DNA of 64,000 bases from Bacillus_BE sp042263505. GTDB taxonomy: Bacteria > Bacillota > Bacilli > Bacillales > Cytobacillaceae. Positions within the stretch are counted from its first letter, which is position 1. Every line of letters starts with the position of its first letter. The position numbers and the translations under genes are program-made. The notes under the pieces are model-generated. The model made no database searches and was not told the DNA's origin. It saw only the letters and a list, made by a program, of their open reading frames with translations. The DNA lies in assembly GCF_042263505.1 (NCBI RefSeq), contig NZ_JBHKFI010000001.1, positions 62,001-126,000 on the forward strand, written 5' to 3'. Shown here in pieces: positions 25,601-32,300 of this stretch.

Positions 25601-26465
25601 TCCATCTTTATGGAGTGTAGATGTGTTAAAAGCAGATCACTTTCATGATACTGAAGAACATGATGCTGAGGAAGTTGAGGATTATCTTAAGCTTGTCTAT
25701 CAAGGAAAACAGGTGCCAATTGAATCGCTTTATAAGCAGTTGGTGGAAGACCAGCTTTCTTGGAAATATCCATACTTTCCTTCAACTATTCATCGATCTA
25801 AGCAATCTGTTTCCGAAATTAAACGCCAGCAGGAAATGGCAAGTGAAGATGGGGCAACTGAATTAATTAAAACGTTTAAAAAGCCAATTCTAACTAGACC
25901 TAGATTTATGCAGGAGGAATCTCTCACTCCTGCTGAAAAAGGTACCGCCATGCATATGGTTATGCAACAGCTGAATTTAACGAAATCAATCTCAGAGACT
26001 TCCATCAGTCTACAAATTGAAGAAATGGTACAAAACGAACTATTAACAGAAAAACAAAAGCAAGGAATTAACATCCAACAAATCGCAGAATTTTTTGCAA
26101 CAGAACTGGGTAGGAGAATGTTGAATGCCACCAAGTTGAGGAGAGAGATTCCTTTTAGTTTAAACTTACCTGCTGATATCGCTTATTCGGATTGGGTAGG
26201 GGAGAATGAGCCTGTCTTGGTCCAAGGGATTATTGACTGCTTATTTGAAGATGAAAGAGGAACAGTTTTATTAGATTATAAAACAGACGCCATTACGAAC
26301 CGATTTAAGGGTGGATTTCAAGAAGAAAAGGACATTCTTGAGGAACGTTACCGGGTGCAGATTGATCTATATACAAGGGCATTAGAAGAAATTCTGAAGA
26401 AACCGATTGATGAACGATATCTATTTTTCTTCGATGGTTCATATTTTCTAGAATTGAAAAGATAA
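22692..26465 (+). CDS. addA: ATP-dependent helicase/nuclease subunit A
   Basis: 1257 residues, full-length AddA. UvrD/Rep-type helicase motifs: Walker A 'AAAGSGKTAVLVERI', 'VVTFTNASAAEMK', Walker B 'VFVDEYQDVN', motif III 'GDVKQSIYRFR', and motif V 'IMTIHSSKGLEFPVVF'. The C-terminal nuclease holds 'LLDYKTD'. It is the translocating subunit of AddAB, the Bacillus counterpart of RecBCD. A short ATG frame at 22688 closes after three codons, so the start is 22692. The AddB stop lies just upstream, indicating coupling. A terminator follows. Confidence 0.97.
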   Translation: MNKKAIPPKPEHVTWTDDQWKAIMAKGQDILVAAAAGSGKTAVLVERIINKITTRDEPINVDELLVVTFTNASAAEMKHRIGEALEKEINMNPNSSHLRKQLSLLNRASISTLHSFCLEVIRKYYYKIDIDPGFRIADETEAQLMRDEVMDELFEEEYGKENNELFFALVDTFTNDRSDEGLQHIIRELFDFAQSNPHPFKYLDLIVEMYRVENVTKIEELPFTDALLYDIELQLEGAKQLIQEGLELTKLPGGPAPRAETFMDDQQLIDILITAKKDSWSTLYQAFQSISFSKLKTCRGDEYDQDLIEKSKEIRNQAKKIIEGIKGELFSRKPESYLNDMKEMLPIIQALVQIVKEFALRFDAVKKEKGLVDFADLEHYCLAILSDTDVAEGELLPSEAANSYRNHFKEVFVDEYQDVNFVQEAILQLVTRDGEHHGNLFMVGDVKQSIYRFRLAEPNLFLSKYIRFTPEAENTGLKIDLAKNFRSRQEVLHGTNYLFKQIMGIKVGEIDYDEAAELKKGAAYPEDEIQPIEVLFIDQEIEEQEDSESSTEQQGEEFDREDLAASQLEARLMATKIKSLIEERKPVYNPKTKTSQPIKYRDMVILLRSMTWAPQVMEEFKQQGIPVYANLSTGYFEATEISIMMSLLKVIDNPYQDIPLAAVLRSPIVGLDEEELAIIRAANRKGEYYEALTDFCREVPSHQYEELWEKVRHFSERLVNWRSKARTGALSELIWELYRDTHFYDFVGGLPGGKQRQANLRALYDRARQYEETSFRGLFRFLRFIERMRDRGDDLGAARALGEQEDVVRIMTIHSSKGLEFPVVFIAGLARQFNMMDLRKPYLLDKELGFAAKYVNVEKRISYPSLPQLAFKRKKKLEMLAEEMRVLYVALTRAKEKLYLIATVKSFKKKLEQWSKARQYTDWLINEYDRAKATSFMDWIGQALVRHQSTQELPYSISLNPLVKEEIVHHPSLWSVDVLKADHFHDTEEHDAEEVEDYLKLVYQGKQVPIESLYKQLVEDQLSWKYPYFPSTIHRSKQSVSEIKRQQEMASEDGATELIKTFKKPILTRPRFMQEESLTPAEKGTAMHMVMQQLNLTKSISETSISLQIEEMVQNELLTEKQKQGINIQQIAEFFATELGRRMLNATKLRREIPFSLNLPADIAYSDWVGENEPVLVQGIIDCLFEDERGTVLLDYKTDAITNRFKGGFQEEKDILEERYRVQIDLYTRALEEILKKPIDERYLFFFDGSYFLELKR

Positions 26466-26469
26466 ACAG

Positions 26470-26512
26470 GAAAAAAACCGGCAGGAATTGAACTATCCTT
26501 GTCGGTTTTTTT
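26470..26512. terminator. Bidirectional terminator between addA and gerPF
   Basis: AAAAACCGGCAGG pairs with CCTTGTCGGTTTTT, with A and T runs on both sides. It can end both the addA and the convergent gerP transcripts. Confidence 0.85.
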
Positions 26513-26518
26513 CTAAAG

Positions 26519-26737
26519 TTAATTGTTGCCTACAGTTGGTTGATCGATGAGGTTTTGGTCTAAAATGTTATTTCCATTGAGCCCATTATTATTTACGATT
26601 AATCCACCATTATTTCCTGATCCAGAACCTTCAACAACCTTTGAACTATTTTTTGGAGAAATATAGACCGTATCTCCAAATTGGACAACTCCTCCGCTAA
26701 CATGAATAATTTGAACTGGTCCAACAATAGATGGCAT
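26519..26737 (-). CDS. gerPF: Spore germination protein GerPF
   Basis: A 72-residue, Gly/Asn-rich protein starting 'MPSIVGPVQIIHVSGGVVQFGD' and containing 'GSGSGNNGG', the hallmark shared by GerPA and GerPF. GerP proteins are made in the mother cell and let germinants pass through the spore coat to inner receptors. It is the last gene of the operon. The ATG at 26737 lies six bases after GAGGATG; an upstream in-frame start lies within that site. Confidence 0.9.
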   Translation of the reverse strand: MPSIVGPVQIIHVSGGVVQFGDTVYISPKNSSKVVEGSGSGNNGGLIVNNNGLNGNNILDQNLIDQPTVGNN

Positions 26738-26777
26738 GATAAACATCCTCTTCGTTTTTATTTCATATAGATATAGC

Positions 26778-27149
26778 TTATTTGCAGTCTAATAATTGGC
26801 GAATATGTTCCACTCTCGATTCTACATAAACATTTTGACTATTTCCCACTTGTAAAATGGAAGAACCAGAAAGGGCAAGAACATCTAGTTTGTCTACATG
26901 AATAAATGGTTTTAGATTTCGCCTTTCAATGGATATATATTCAGTAATTTGAGGAAGTGGAATCGGTTCTTGAAAAATGGGATAGCTACTAAAACTCCCT
27001 TCCTCTTCGAAGAAAATCTCTTCATCACGTTGTACAGCAATGGCACGAACAAACGCATTAATTGTATGGATATCTCCAATTTCTATAATCGATGAAAATA
27101 AAAGAGAATCAACTTTTATATGATTTATAACAGAAGTTCTTTTAAACAT
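26778..27149 (-). CDS. gerPE: Spore germination protein GerPE
   Basis: About 123 residues, 'MFKRTSVINHIKVDSLLFSSIIEIGD' at the start and 'GSSILQVGNSQNVYVESRVEHIRQL' near the end, both resembling the 'SSSILQIGDS' repeats of the GerP family. It is a coat-associated permeability factor. The preferred ATG at 27149 is eight bases after GAGTGA; a GTG at 27161 overlaps the gerPD stop and is an alternative giving 127 residues. Confidence 0.88.
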   Translation of the reverse strand: MFKRTSVINHIKVDSLLFSSIIEIGDIHTINAFVRAIAVQRDEEIFFEEEGSFSSYPIFQEPIPLPQITEYISIERRNLKPFIHVDKLDVLALSGSSILQVGNSQNVYVESRVEHIRQLLDCK

Positions 27150-27157
27150 TTCATAAA

Positions 27158-27334
27158 TCACTCGGCAGTCAGTGGGACAAAAGGTCCGATGATAAGAGAT
27201 TCTGCTGGAGTGTCAAAGGTTGAAGCGAGTTGGATTGTATCGGAATCACCCACGATAAGCAAGGATGAACTGGAAATACCAATGACCCTTATCGTACCTA
27301 CGCATAATTCTCGATTATATACCTGAAAATTCAT
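27158..27334 (-). CDS. gerPD: Spore germination protein GerPD
   Basis: 58 residues starting 'MNFQVYNRELCVGTIRVIGISSSSLLIVGDSDTI' and ending 'GPFVPLTAE'. Length, the 'IGISSSSLLIVGD' core and its place as fourth gene of the operon identify GerPD. Its TGA lies just before the gerPE start region. The ATG follows GAGGGAT by a short spacer. Like the other GerP proteins it probably sits in the spore coat. Confidence 0.88.
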   Translation of the reverse strand: MNFQVYNRELCVGTIRVIGISSSSLLIVGDSDTIQLASTFDTPAESLIIGPFVPLTAE

Positions 27335-27341
27335 CTATCCC

Positions 27342-27950
27342 TCATCCTTTCTCTTTTTCAAGATTTTGAAGAAAAACCTGTACTCCGTTATGAATATCAT
27401 TTTTTAATTGTATTATGATTTCCTCAAAGAGGATATTCTGATCTTTGGAGGAACGATCATTAGGAGTGACTTTTAAAAGATAGTTCTCAATTCGGTTTGG
27501 AAGCTGTTTTTTTATATCTGTTTTTATAAAGTCAAGGTAGGAATCATCTATTTCTATTTTTGAAGTATTCTTGAATTGGTTAAAAATTGGCGGAATATCC
27601 GTTTCTACATAACGATGAAGCTCATCCTCAATTGACATCACTGCCTCTAATCTTTCTTGTGGCGTCAGCATAGGGGAAGCCATTGGCTGCTGCTGATTTA
27701 CTGCAAACTCTTCTATCCCTTGTAAGTCAGAAGGATTAAGCCCGATACTCAATGTGCCATCTAATTTTTCTACTTTTAATTGATCAAAGCTATATTGGAT
27801 GGAGTCAACGTGAATAGGAGTCCGATTTTTTATTGCACTAACTTCATTTCTTAATTCATTTACTGTTTTTTCTAGAGAAGAAATTTTTTTTTGTTGGACC
27901 CTGACAAATTGATGAAGTTGTTCTATATAATGAATAAATTCAGAATTCAC
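27342..27950 (-). CDS. gerPC: Spore germination protein GerPC
   Basis: About 202 residues. An N-terminal coiled coil (about 5-40, 'QKKISSLEKTVNELRNEVSAI') is followed by 'IQYSFDQLKVEKLDGTLSIGLNP' and a helical C-terminal half, matching GerPC, the only large protein of the operon. The GTG at 27950 lies five bases after GGGGTGG; a GTG at 27959 is inside that site and would add three residues. It likely scaffolds the small Gly-rich GerP proteins in the coat. Confidence 0.9.
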   Translation of the reverse strand: MNSEFIHYIEQLHQFVRVQQKKISSLEKTVNELRNEVSAIKNRTPIHVDSIQYSFDQLKVEKLDGTLSIGLNPSDLQGIEEFAVNQQQPMASPMLTPQERLEAVMSIEDELHRYVETDIPPIFNQFKNTSKIEIDDSYLDFIKTDIKKQLPNRIENYLLKVTPNDRSSKDQNILFEEIIIQLKNDIHNGVQVFLQNLEKEKG

Positions 27951-28008
27951 AAAATCCACCCCACTTTTCTATCTAGCACATGATTATTCCAATTATATTA
28001 ATGAGCAT

Positions 28009-28233
28009 TCATAACGGAATAGCAGGTGAAACCAGTGTCCCTCCCATCTCACCTTGAATCATAACACCAGGTTTTTTTGATTTTGGTGCAGGGCCTGTAA
28101 ATCCACCTGTATTATATAAATAGGAAGCTGGTTTAATAATTCCTGAGCTTCCTATTTGGAAGACAGATGAATTTGTTAAGCTTCCGATTCTGATTGTTTG
28201 GATTTGTATCGATTGTTGAATATAAAAATTCAT
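28009..28233 (-). CDS. gerPB: Spore germination protein GerPB
   Basis: 74 residues, starting 'MNFYIQQSIQIQTIRIGSLTNSSVFQIGSSG' with the family's 'SSVFQIG' core and a Pro/Gly-rich tail. The ATG at 28233 follows GGGTGAT. It is the second gene of the operon, 15 bases after gerPA. Role as for the other GerP coat permeability proteins. Confidence 0.9.
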   Translation of the reverse strand: MNFYIQQSIQIQTIRIGSLTNSSVFQIGSSGIIKPASYLYNTGGFTGPAPKSKKPGVMIQGEMGGTLVSPAIPL

Positions 28234-28248
28234 ATTATCACCCACAAA

Positions 28249-28470
28249 TTATGCGTTAAATAAATTTCCCTGATCGATTCCATCTTGATCAAACACATTG
28301 GTTGTACTAACTTGATTGGATATTCGCAATCCATCCCCGGTATTAAAGGAACCAGATCCTGCAAAGGTTTTTGCAGTAGAGATGGGCATGACTTTATAAA
28401 CATCCCCGATATTAACGATAGAACTGCTTCCTACATTAATCACTTGAACAATTCCTACAATGGCTGGCAC
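28249..28470 (-). CDS. gerPA: Spore germination protein GerPA
   Basis: 73 residues, 'MPAIVGIVQVINVGSSSIVNIGDVYKV' then 'AGSGSFNTGDG', closely resembling GerPF in layout. The GTG at 28470 is eight bases after AAAGGGTG and gives the family N-terminus; a longer frame starting at 28494 adds Cys-rich residues not typical of GerPA. It is the first gene of the operon, with a sigma-K type promoter about 80 bases upstream. Confidence 0.9.
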   Translation of the reverse strand: MPAIVGIVQVINVGSSSIVNIGDVYKVMPISTAKTFAGSGSFNTGDGLRISNQVSTTNVFDQDGIDQGNLFNA

Positions 28471-28548
28471 TTGAAAACACCCTTTGCAAATCAAAATTGT
28501 TTTTTTTTGTTTGATCCCAAATGAAAGAAAATAGCAACTTTACTTTTA

Positions 28549-28575
28549 TATCGTATGTAGAGAAATCCAGTTTGT
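28549..28575 (-). promoter_or_regulatory. Sigma-K type promoter of gerPABCDEF
   Basis: On the minus strand: AC (28575-28574), 16 bases, then CATACGATA (28557-28549), matching the sigma-K consensus AC...CATA-N3-TA. It fits the known late mother-cell expression of gerP in B. subtilis. The leader to gerPA would be about 70 bases. Confidence 0.6.
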
Positions 28576-28726
28576 GATAAAAAAGCCTAAATTCTCATTG
28601 TTCACAAAAGAATCCACATAAGAAGTGAGGTTAACACTATGAAAATATTGGTGTACAAGTTTAAAAATTATGTTAAAATAAAGATAAATTTGAATTATTT
28701 GTCTATTTAACAAAGGGGGTAAAAAA

Positions 28727-30325
28727 GTGAATGTACCATTAATTTTAACAGACTTTTTAGACAGAGCTGTATCACTGTATGGGTCAAAAGAAGCCATCTA
28801 TTGTGATGACCGTACTTTTACTTATTCAGAGCTAAATGAAAGAGTGAATCGATTATCCCATGGTTTGAAAGAACTGGGAATTGAAAAAGGAGATCGAGTA
28901 GCGTATTTGGCACCAAACTCTGTTGAGATGCTTGAGGGGTTTTATGGAATTTATCAGCTTGGAGCGATTATGGTTCCACTGAATATTCGGCTAAAGCCGG
29001 ATGATTATTTATTTATTTTGGATCATAGTGAATCGAAAGTTCTGTTTGTTGACCAAGATCTTTATCCATTAATTGTTCCTATTAAGGATAAATTGAAAAC
29101 GGTTACTTCAATTATTGTTCATTATAAGGATGAAGAAACGGACGAAATTGGTTATGATGAATGGTTGAGCAAGCAATCCAATCAGACTTTTGAACGAGCA
29201 ATCCTTGATGAAAATGATGTTTGTAGTTTGCTTTATACGAGTGGAACTACTGGTAATCCAAAAGGGGTTATGCTAACCCATCGAAATAATTACTTACATG
29301 CGCTTACTTCGATGCACCATTTACGCGTAAGCGATAAAGATACACTTGTCCATGTTTTACCTATGTTTCATGTCAATGGCTGGGGATCTCCTTTTTATTA
29401 TACAGCCAATGGAGCTTCACAAGTTTGCTTAAGAAAGGCAACTCCAGAAACGATTTTCTACGCTATAGAAAAGTATAAAGCTACCATCCTTCATATGGCT
29501 CCAACAGTTTTAAATGCCCTAATGCAATTCTATGAGCAAAATTTACCAGTGATAGAGCATGATGTTCGCGTTGTTATTGCCGGATCAGCGCCTCCGCCTG
29601 CTTTTGTTACAAGAGTAGAGAGGGAACTGGGATGGGAATTCATTCAAGTATATGGGATGACAGAATCTTCTCCATTAAGCACTATTTCAACGATTCGTTC
29701 TCATTTACGAAAATTGCCGATGAAGGAGCAATATCGCTTAAAGGCAAAAGCTGGATATCCGATGATTGGCACAAGGGTGAGTGTTGTGAATGATTTAGGA
29801 GAAGAAGTTGCGCATGATGGAAAAGCCATCGGAGAAGTGGTAGTAAGAGGAAATGGTGTCATGCTCGGATATTGGAAGAATGAGCAGGCGACAATGGAGA
29901 CGATTCGCGATGGCTGGCTCCATACAGGTGATATGGGAACGGTCGATGAATATGGCATGGTTGATATTGTTGATCGTAAGAAGGATGTTATTATAAGTGG
30001 TGGAGAAAATATTTCATCGATTGAAGTTGAAGGAGTTCTTTATGAGCATCCTGATGTTCTTGAGGCAGCCGTTATTGCTGCTCCACATGAAAAATGGGGT
30101 GAAACACCACATGCCTTTGTTGTATTAAGAGAAGGAAGAACGATAACCGAACAAGAATTAATTGCTTTTTCAAGAGAAAAGCTTGCGCATTTTAAGGCAA
30201 TAACTGGAGTTACTTTTGTTCCTGAATTACCAAAAACCGCATCTGGTAAAATTCAAAAGGTTCATCTTCGCAATGATTACTGGGAACAGAAAGGTAAAGT
30301 ATCAGCAGGCAAATTCGTCAATTAA
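28727..30325 (+). CDS. Fatty acyl-CoA ligase (long/medium chain type)
   Basis: 532 residues, adenylate-forming family: 'LLYTSGTTGNPKGVMLTH' (P-loop), 'HVNGWGSPFY', 'YGMTESSPL', 'GWLHTGDMGTVDEYG', hinge 'DRKKDVIISGGENISSIEVE', and C-terminal Lys in 'PKTASGKIQK'. It activates free fatty or related acids to CoA esters for beta-oxidation. The GTG start follows AAAGGGGG by about six bases. It stands alone between gerP and yisK with its own terminator; it differs clearly from the ligase at 16130 and has no SARP-type operator. Confidence 0.9.
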   Translation: MNVPLILTDFLDRAVSLYGSKEAIYCDDRTFTYSELNERVNRLSHGLKELGIEKGDRVAYLAPNSVEMLEGFYGIYQLGAIMVPLNIRLKPDDYLFILDHSESKVLFVDQDLYPLIVPIKDKLKTVTSIIVHYKDEETDEIGYDEWLSKQSNQTFERAILDENDVCSLLYTSGTTGNPKGVMLTHRNNYLHALTSMHHLRVSDKDTLVHVLPMFHVNGWGSPFYYTANGASQVCLRKATPETIFYAIEKYKATILHMAPTVLNALMQFYEQNLPVIEHDVRVVIAGSAPPPAFVTRVERELGWEFIQVYGMTESSPLSTISTIRSHLRKLPMKEQYRLKAKAGYPMIGTRVSVVNDLGEEVAHDGKAIGEVVVRGNGVMLGYWKNEQATMETIRDGWLHTGDMGTVDEYGMVDIVDRKKDVIISGGENISSIEVEGVLYEHPDVLEAAVIAAPHEKWGETPHAFVVLREGRTITEQELIAFSREKLAHFKAITGVTFVPELPKTASGKIQKVHLRNDYWEQKGKVSAGKFVN

Positions 30326-30331
30326 ATGGCA

Positions 30332-30364
30332 GGGCAGACTTTTAAAAAAGGTCTGCCCTTTTTG
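30332..30364 (+). terminator. Terminator of the second ligase gene
   Basis: GGGCAGACTTTT pairs with AAGGTCTGCCC, followed by T5. The gap up to 30561 holds nothing else recognisable. Confidence 0.88.
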
Positions 30365-30561
30365 CGAGGTACGCACTTTGTTATTCACATTTGAAAAGAT
30401 TTAAGTTCATATCCTCTCTACCCCTTGCCTGGCTCATCCATTCCAAATTTTATTTTCGTATTACTCGAAAAAGAGATTAAATTGGTTCATTTCCTACAGG
30501 AATTGAAGAGTTCCGTGGTATTAATAAATCTATTGAAATACGGTATAATTATGAAAGTTCC

Positions 30562-30778
30562 ATAAAGTGAAACTTCCATCAGTGGGGGTTTTCGACGCAC
30601 AGGACGTGAAGTGCGCAGACTTATGTGTTGACGTCGCATTTTTAGTCTGCCATTCATCCCCCACTGATGGTTAGTTGAACTTATCGGACCTTTACGGACA
30701 GTTGATCTCCCACTTATCTTCTTCGTATTCTCAGAATCTTGAAGTGGGAGTCAAAATGTCCGTTAAGAGTGGGATAAA
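30562..30778 (-). mobile_element. bcr1-like hairpin repeat, copy C (217 bp)
   Basis: Bounded by ATAAA at 30562-30566 and 30774-30778. Both core domains are present. The CATCAGTGGGGG stem carries the approximately 60-base GACGTC-rich loop, here slightly diverged. It ends 22 bases before the yisK start, so the yisK transcript must begin inside it, read through it, or start in the short remaining gap. Confidence 0.85.
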
Positions 30779-30800
30779 TTACATAAAAAGGGTGATTGGA

Positions 30801-31706
30801 ATGAAGTTTGTTACTGCCAAGTATCAAGAAGAAGTTTTTGTAGGGTTAGTCCATCATCAGGATACTTTCGTTCTTCCTATAAAAAAAGCGGAAGGAAAGA
30901 TGACAGGAAAATCAAATTTACCAGATACGATGATTGAATGTATTATGCTAGGTGATGAGTTTCTAGCAAAGGTAACGGATATTGAGCAATGGGTTGAGAA
31001 ACATGAAGAAAGTGCTCTTTTACTTCCAATTGAAGAAGTCGAATTATTAGCTCCTATACCACGTCCTCGTAAAAATATTTTTTGCGTGGGAAAGAATTAT
31101 GCTGAACATGCTATCGAGTTAGGAAGTAAAGCGGATATTCCTGAACATCCCATGATTTTCACTAAAGCGCCAACAACAGTAATTGGTGCAAATACTAGTG
31201 TATTGAACCACCTTGAGGTAACCAAGGAACTAGATTATGAAGGTGAATTAGCTGTTATTATCGGGAAAGAGGGGCGCGGCATTAAGCGAGAGGATGCCCT
31301 TAATTATGTATTCGGCTATACCATCATTAATGATGTAACTGCAAGAGACTTGCAAGCACGCCATAAACAGTATTTTATTGGGAAAAGTCTTGACACGTCT
31401 TGTCCAATGGGACCTTGGATTGTTCATTCTTCTTCAATCTCAAATCCCAATCATTTAAATATAGAAACAAAGATTAATGGTGAAACTAGACAAAAATCCA
31501 ATACAGAACAATTTATCTTTCCGGTAGAAGAGATTATTTCTGTTCTTTCAAAAGGTATGACACTTGAGCCAGGGGATATTATAGCAACGGGTACTCCAGC
31601 AGGTGTAGGGAAGGGCTATAAACCACCGCGATTCTTAAAACCGGGAGATTTAATAGAAATATCAATTGAAAATATAGGGACATTAAAAAACAATATTCAA
31701 AAGTAG
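30801..31706 (+). CDS. yisK: YisK, fumarylacetoacetate hydrolase (FAH) family
   Basis: 301 residues, the exact size expected for YisK. C-terminal FAH domain with the motif 'KNIFCVGKNYAEHAIELG', metal-binding acidic residues in 'LDYEGELAVIIGKEGRGI' and 'GYTIINDVTARDLQ', and the ending 'LEPGDIIATGTPAGVG'. FAH-family members act on oxaloacetate, acylpyruvates or related diketo acids with a divalent metal; YisK of B. subtilis is reported to bind the cell-shape protein Mbl. The ATG at 30801 follows AGGGTGATTGG; a longer reading frame to 30675 lies inside repeat copy C and is not used. Confidence 0.92.
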   Translation: MKFVTAKYQEEVFVGLVHHQDTFVLPIKKAEGKMTGKSNLPDTMIECIMLGDEFLAKVTDIEQWVEKHEESALLLPIEEVELLAPIPRPRKNIFCVGKNYAEHAIELGSKADIPEHPMIFTKAPTTVIGANTSVLNHLEVTKELDYEGELAVIIGKEGRGIKREDALNYVFGYTIINDVTARDLQARHKQYFIGKSLDTSCPMGPWIVHSSSISNPNHLNIETKINGETRQKSNTEQFIFPVEEIISVLSKGMTLEPGDIIATGTPAGVGKGYKPPRFLKPGDLIEISIENIGTLKNNIQK

Positions 31707-31810
31707 AATGATAGACCTTTTTAATCTTTGCAACGTAAATAACATAATTTTAGTGTTTTCTGAAAAATTATGTTATGATAGTTGATACATTGAATTAAGG
31801 AGGTTTATTC

Positions 31811-32167
31811 ATGATTCATGCACATATCACAACATGGGTATTAGCACTCATTTTGTTTTTTATCTCATTAGGTTTGTCAAAATCCGGAAAAAGAAAAGGG
31901 CAAAAAATCGTTCAAATGATATTAAGATTAGTTTACATACTGATTATAATTACTGGAGGATTGCTGCTATTTAACATATCTAATATTACCGGCCTTTATA
32001 TTTTGAAAGCAATAGTAGGACTTTGGGTCATTATTATGCTGGAGTTGATTGCCGTAAAAACGGTGAAACAGAAAAAAACAACCGGTCATTGGATTTTATT
32101 GATTATTACCTTAGTACTTGTTTTTTATTTAGGATTTAGCCTTCCACTTGGAACTGATCTTTTCTAA
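31811..32167 (+). CDS. yisL: YisL, DUF1516 membrane protein
   Basis: 118 residues with four membrane helices (about 5-22, 36-58, 62-83, 93-113) and basic loops. It matches the YisL/DUF1516 family in size and in its place after yisK. Function unknown. The ATG follows AAGGAGGT by six bases. A terminator follows. Confidence 0.85.
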   Translation: MIHAHITTWVLALILFFISLGLSKSGKRKGQKIVQMILRLVYILIIITGGLLLFNISNITGLYILKAIVGLWVIIMLELIAVKTVKQKKTTGHWILLIITLVLVFYLGFSLPLGTDLF

Positions 32168-32194
32168 AACGTGACATTTTTCGCATATTTTCTT

Positions 32195-32230
32195 TAAAAA
32201 ACCTGTCATTACGACAGGTTTTTCTTTTTA
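32195..32230 (+). terminator. Terminator of yisL
   Basis: AAAAACCTGTC pairs with GACAGGTTTTT across a short loop, followed by more T. Confidence 0.88.
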
Positions 32231-32300
32231 TTGATTTTAACAACTTGGAAAGTATGATATTTTTAGAAGGTAAACAAAAATTATAAAATTGGTGATTCAG

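Noticed and set aside
30675..30800. N-terminal extension of YisK through repeat copy C
   Set aside because: It encodes repeat sequence; the ATG at 30801 has a ribosome site and gives the normal 301-residue protein.
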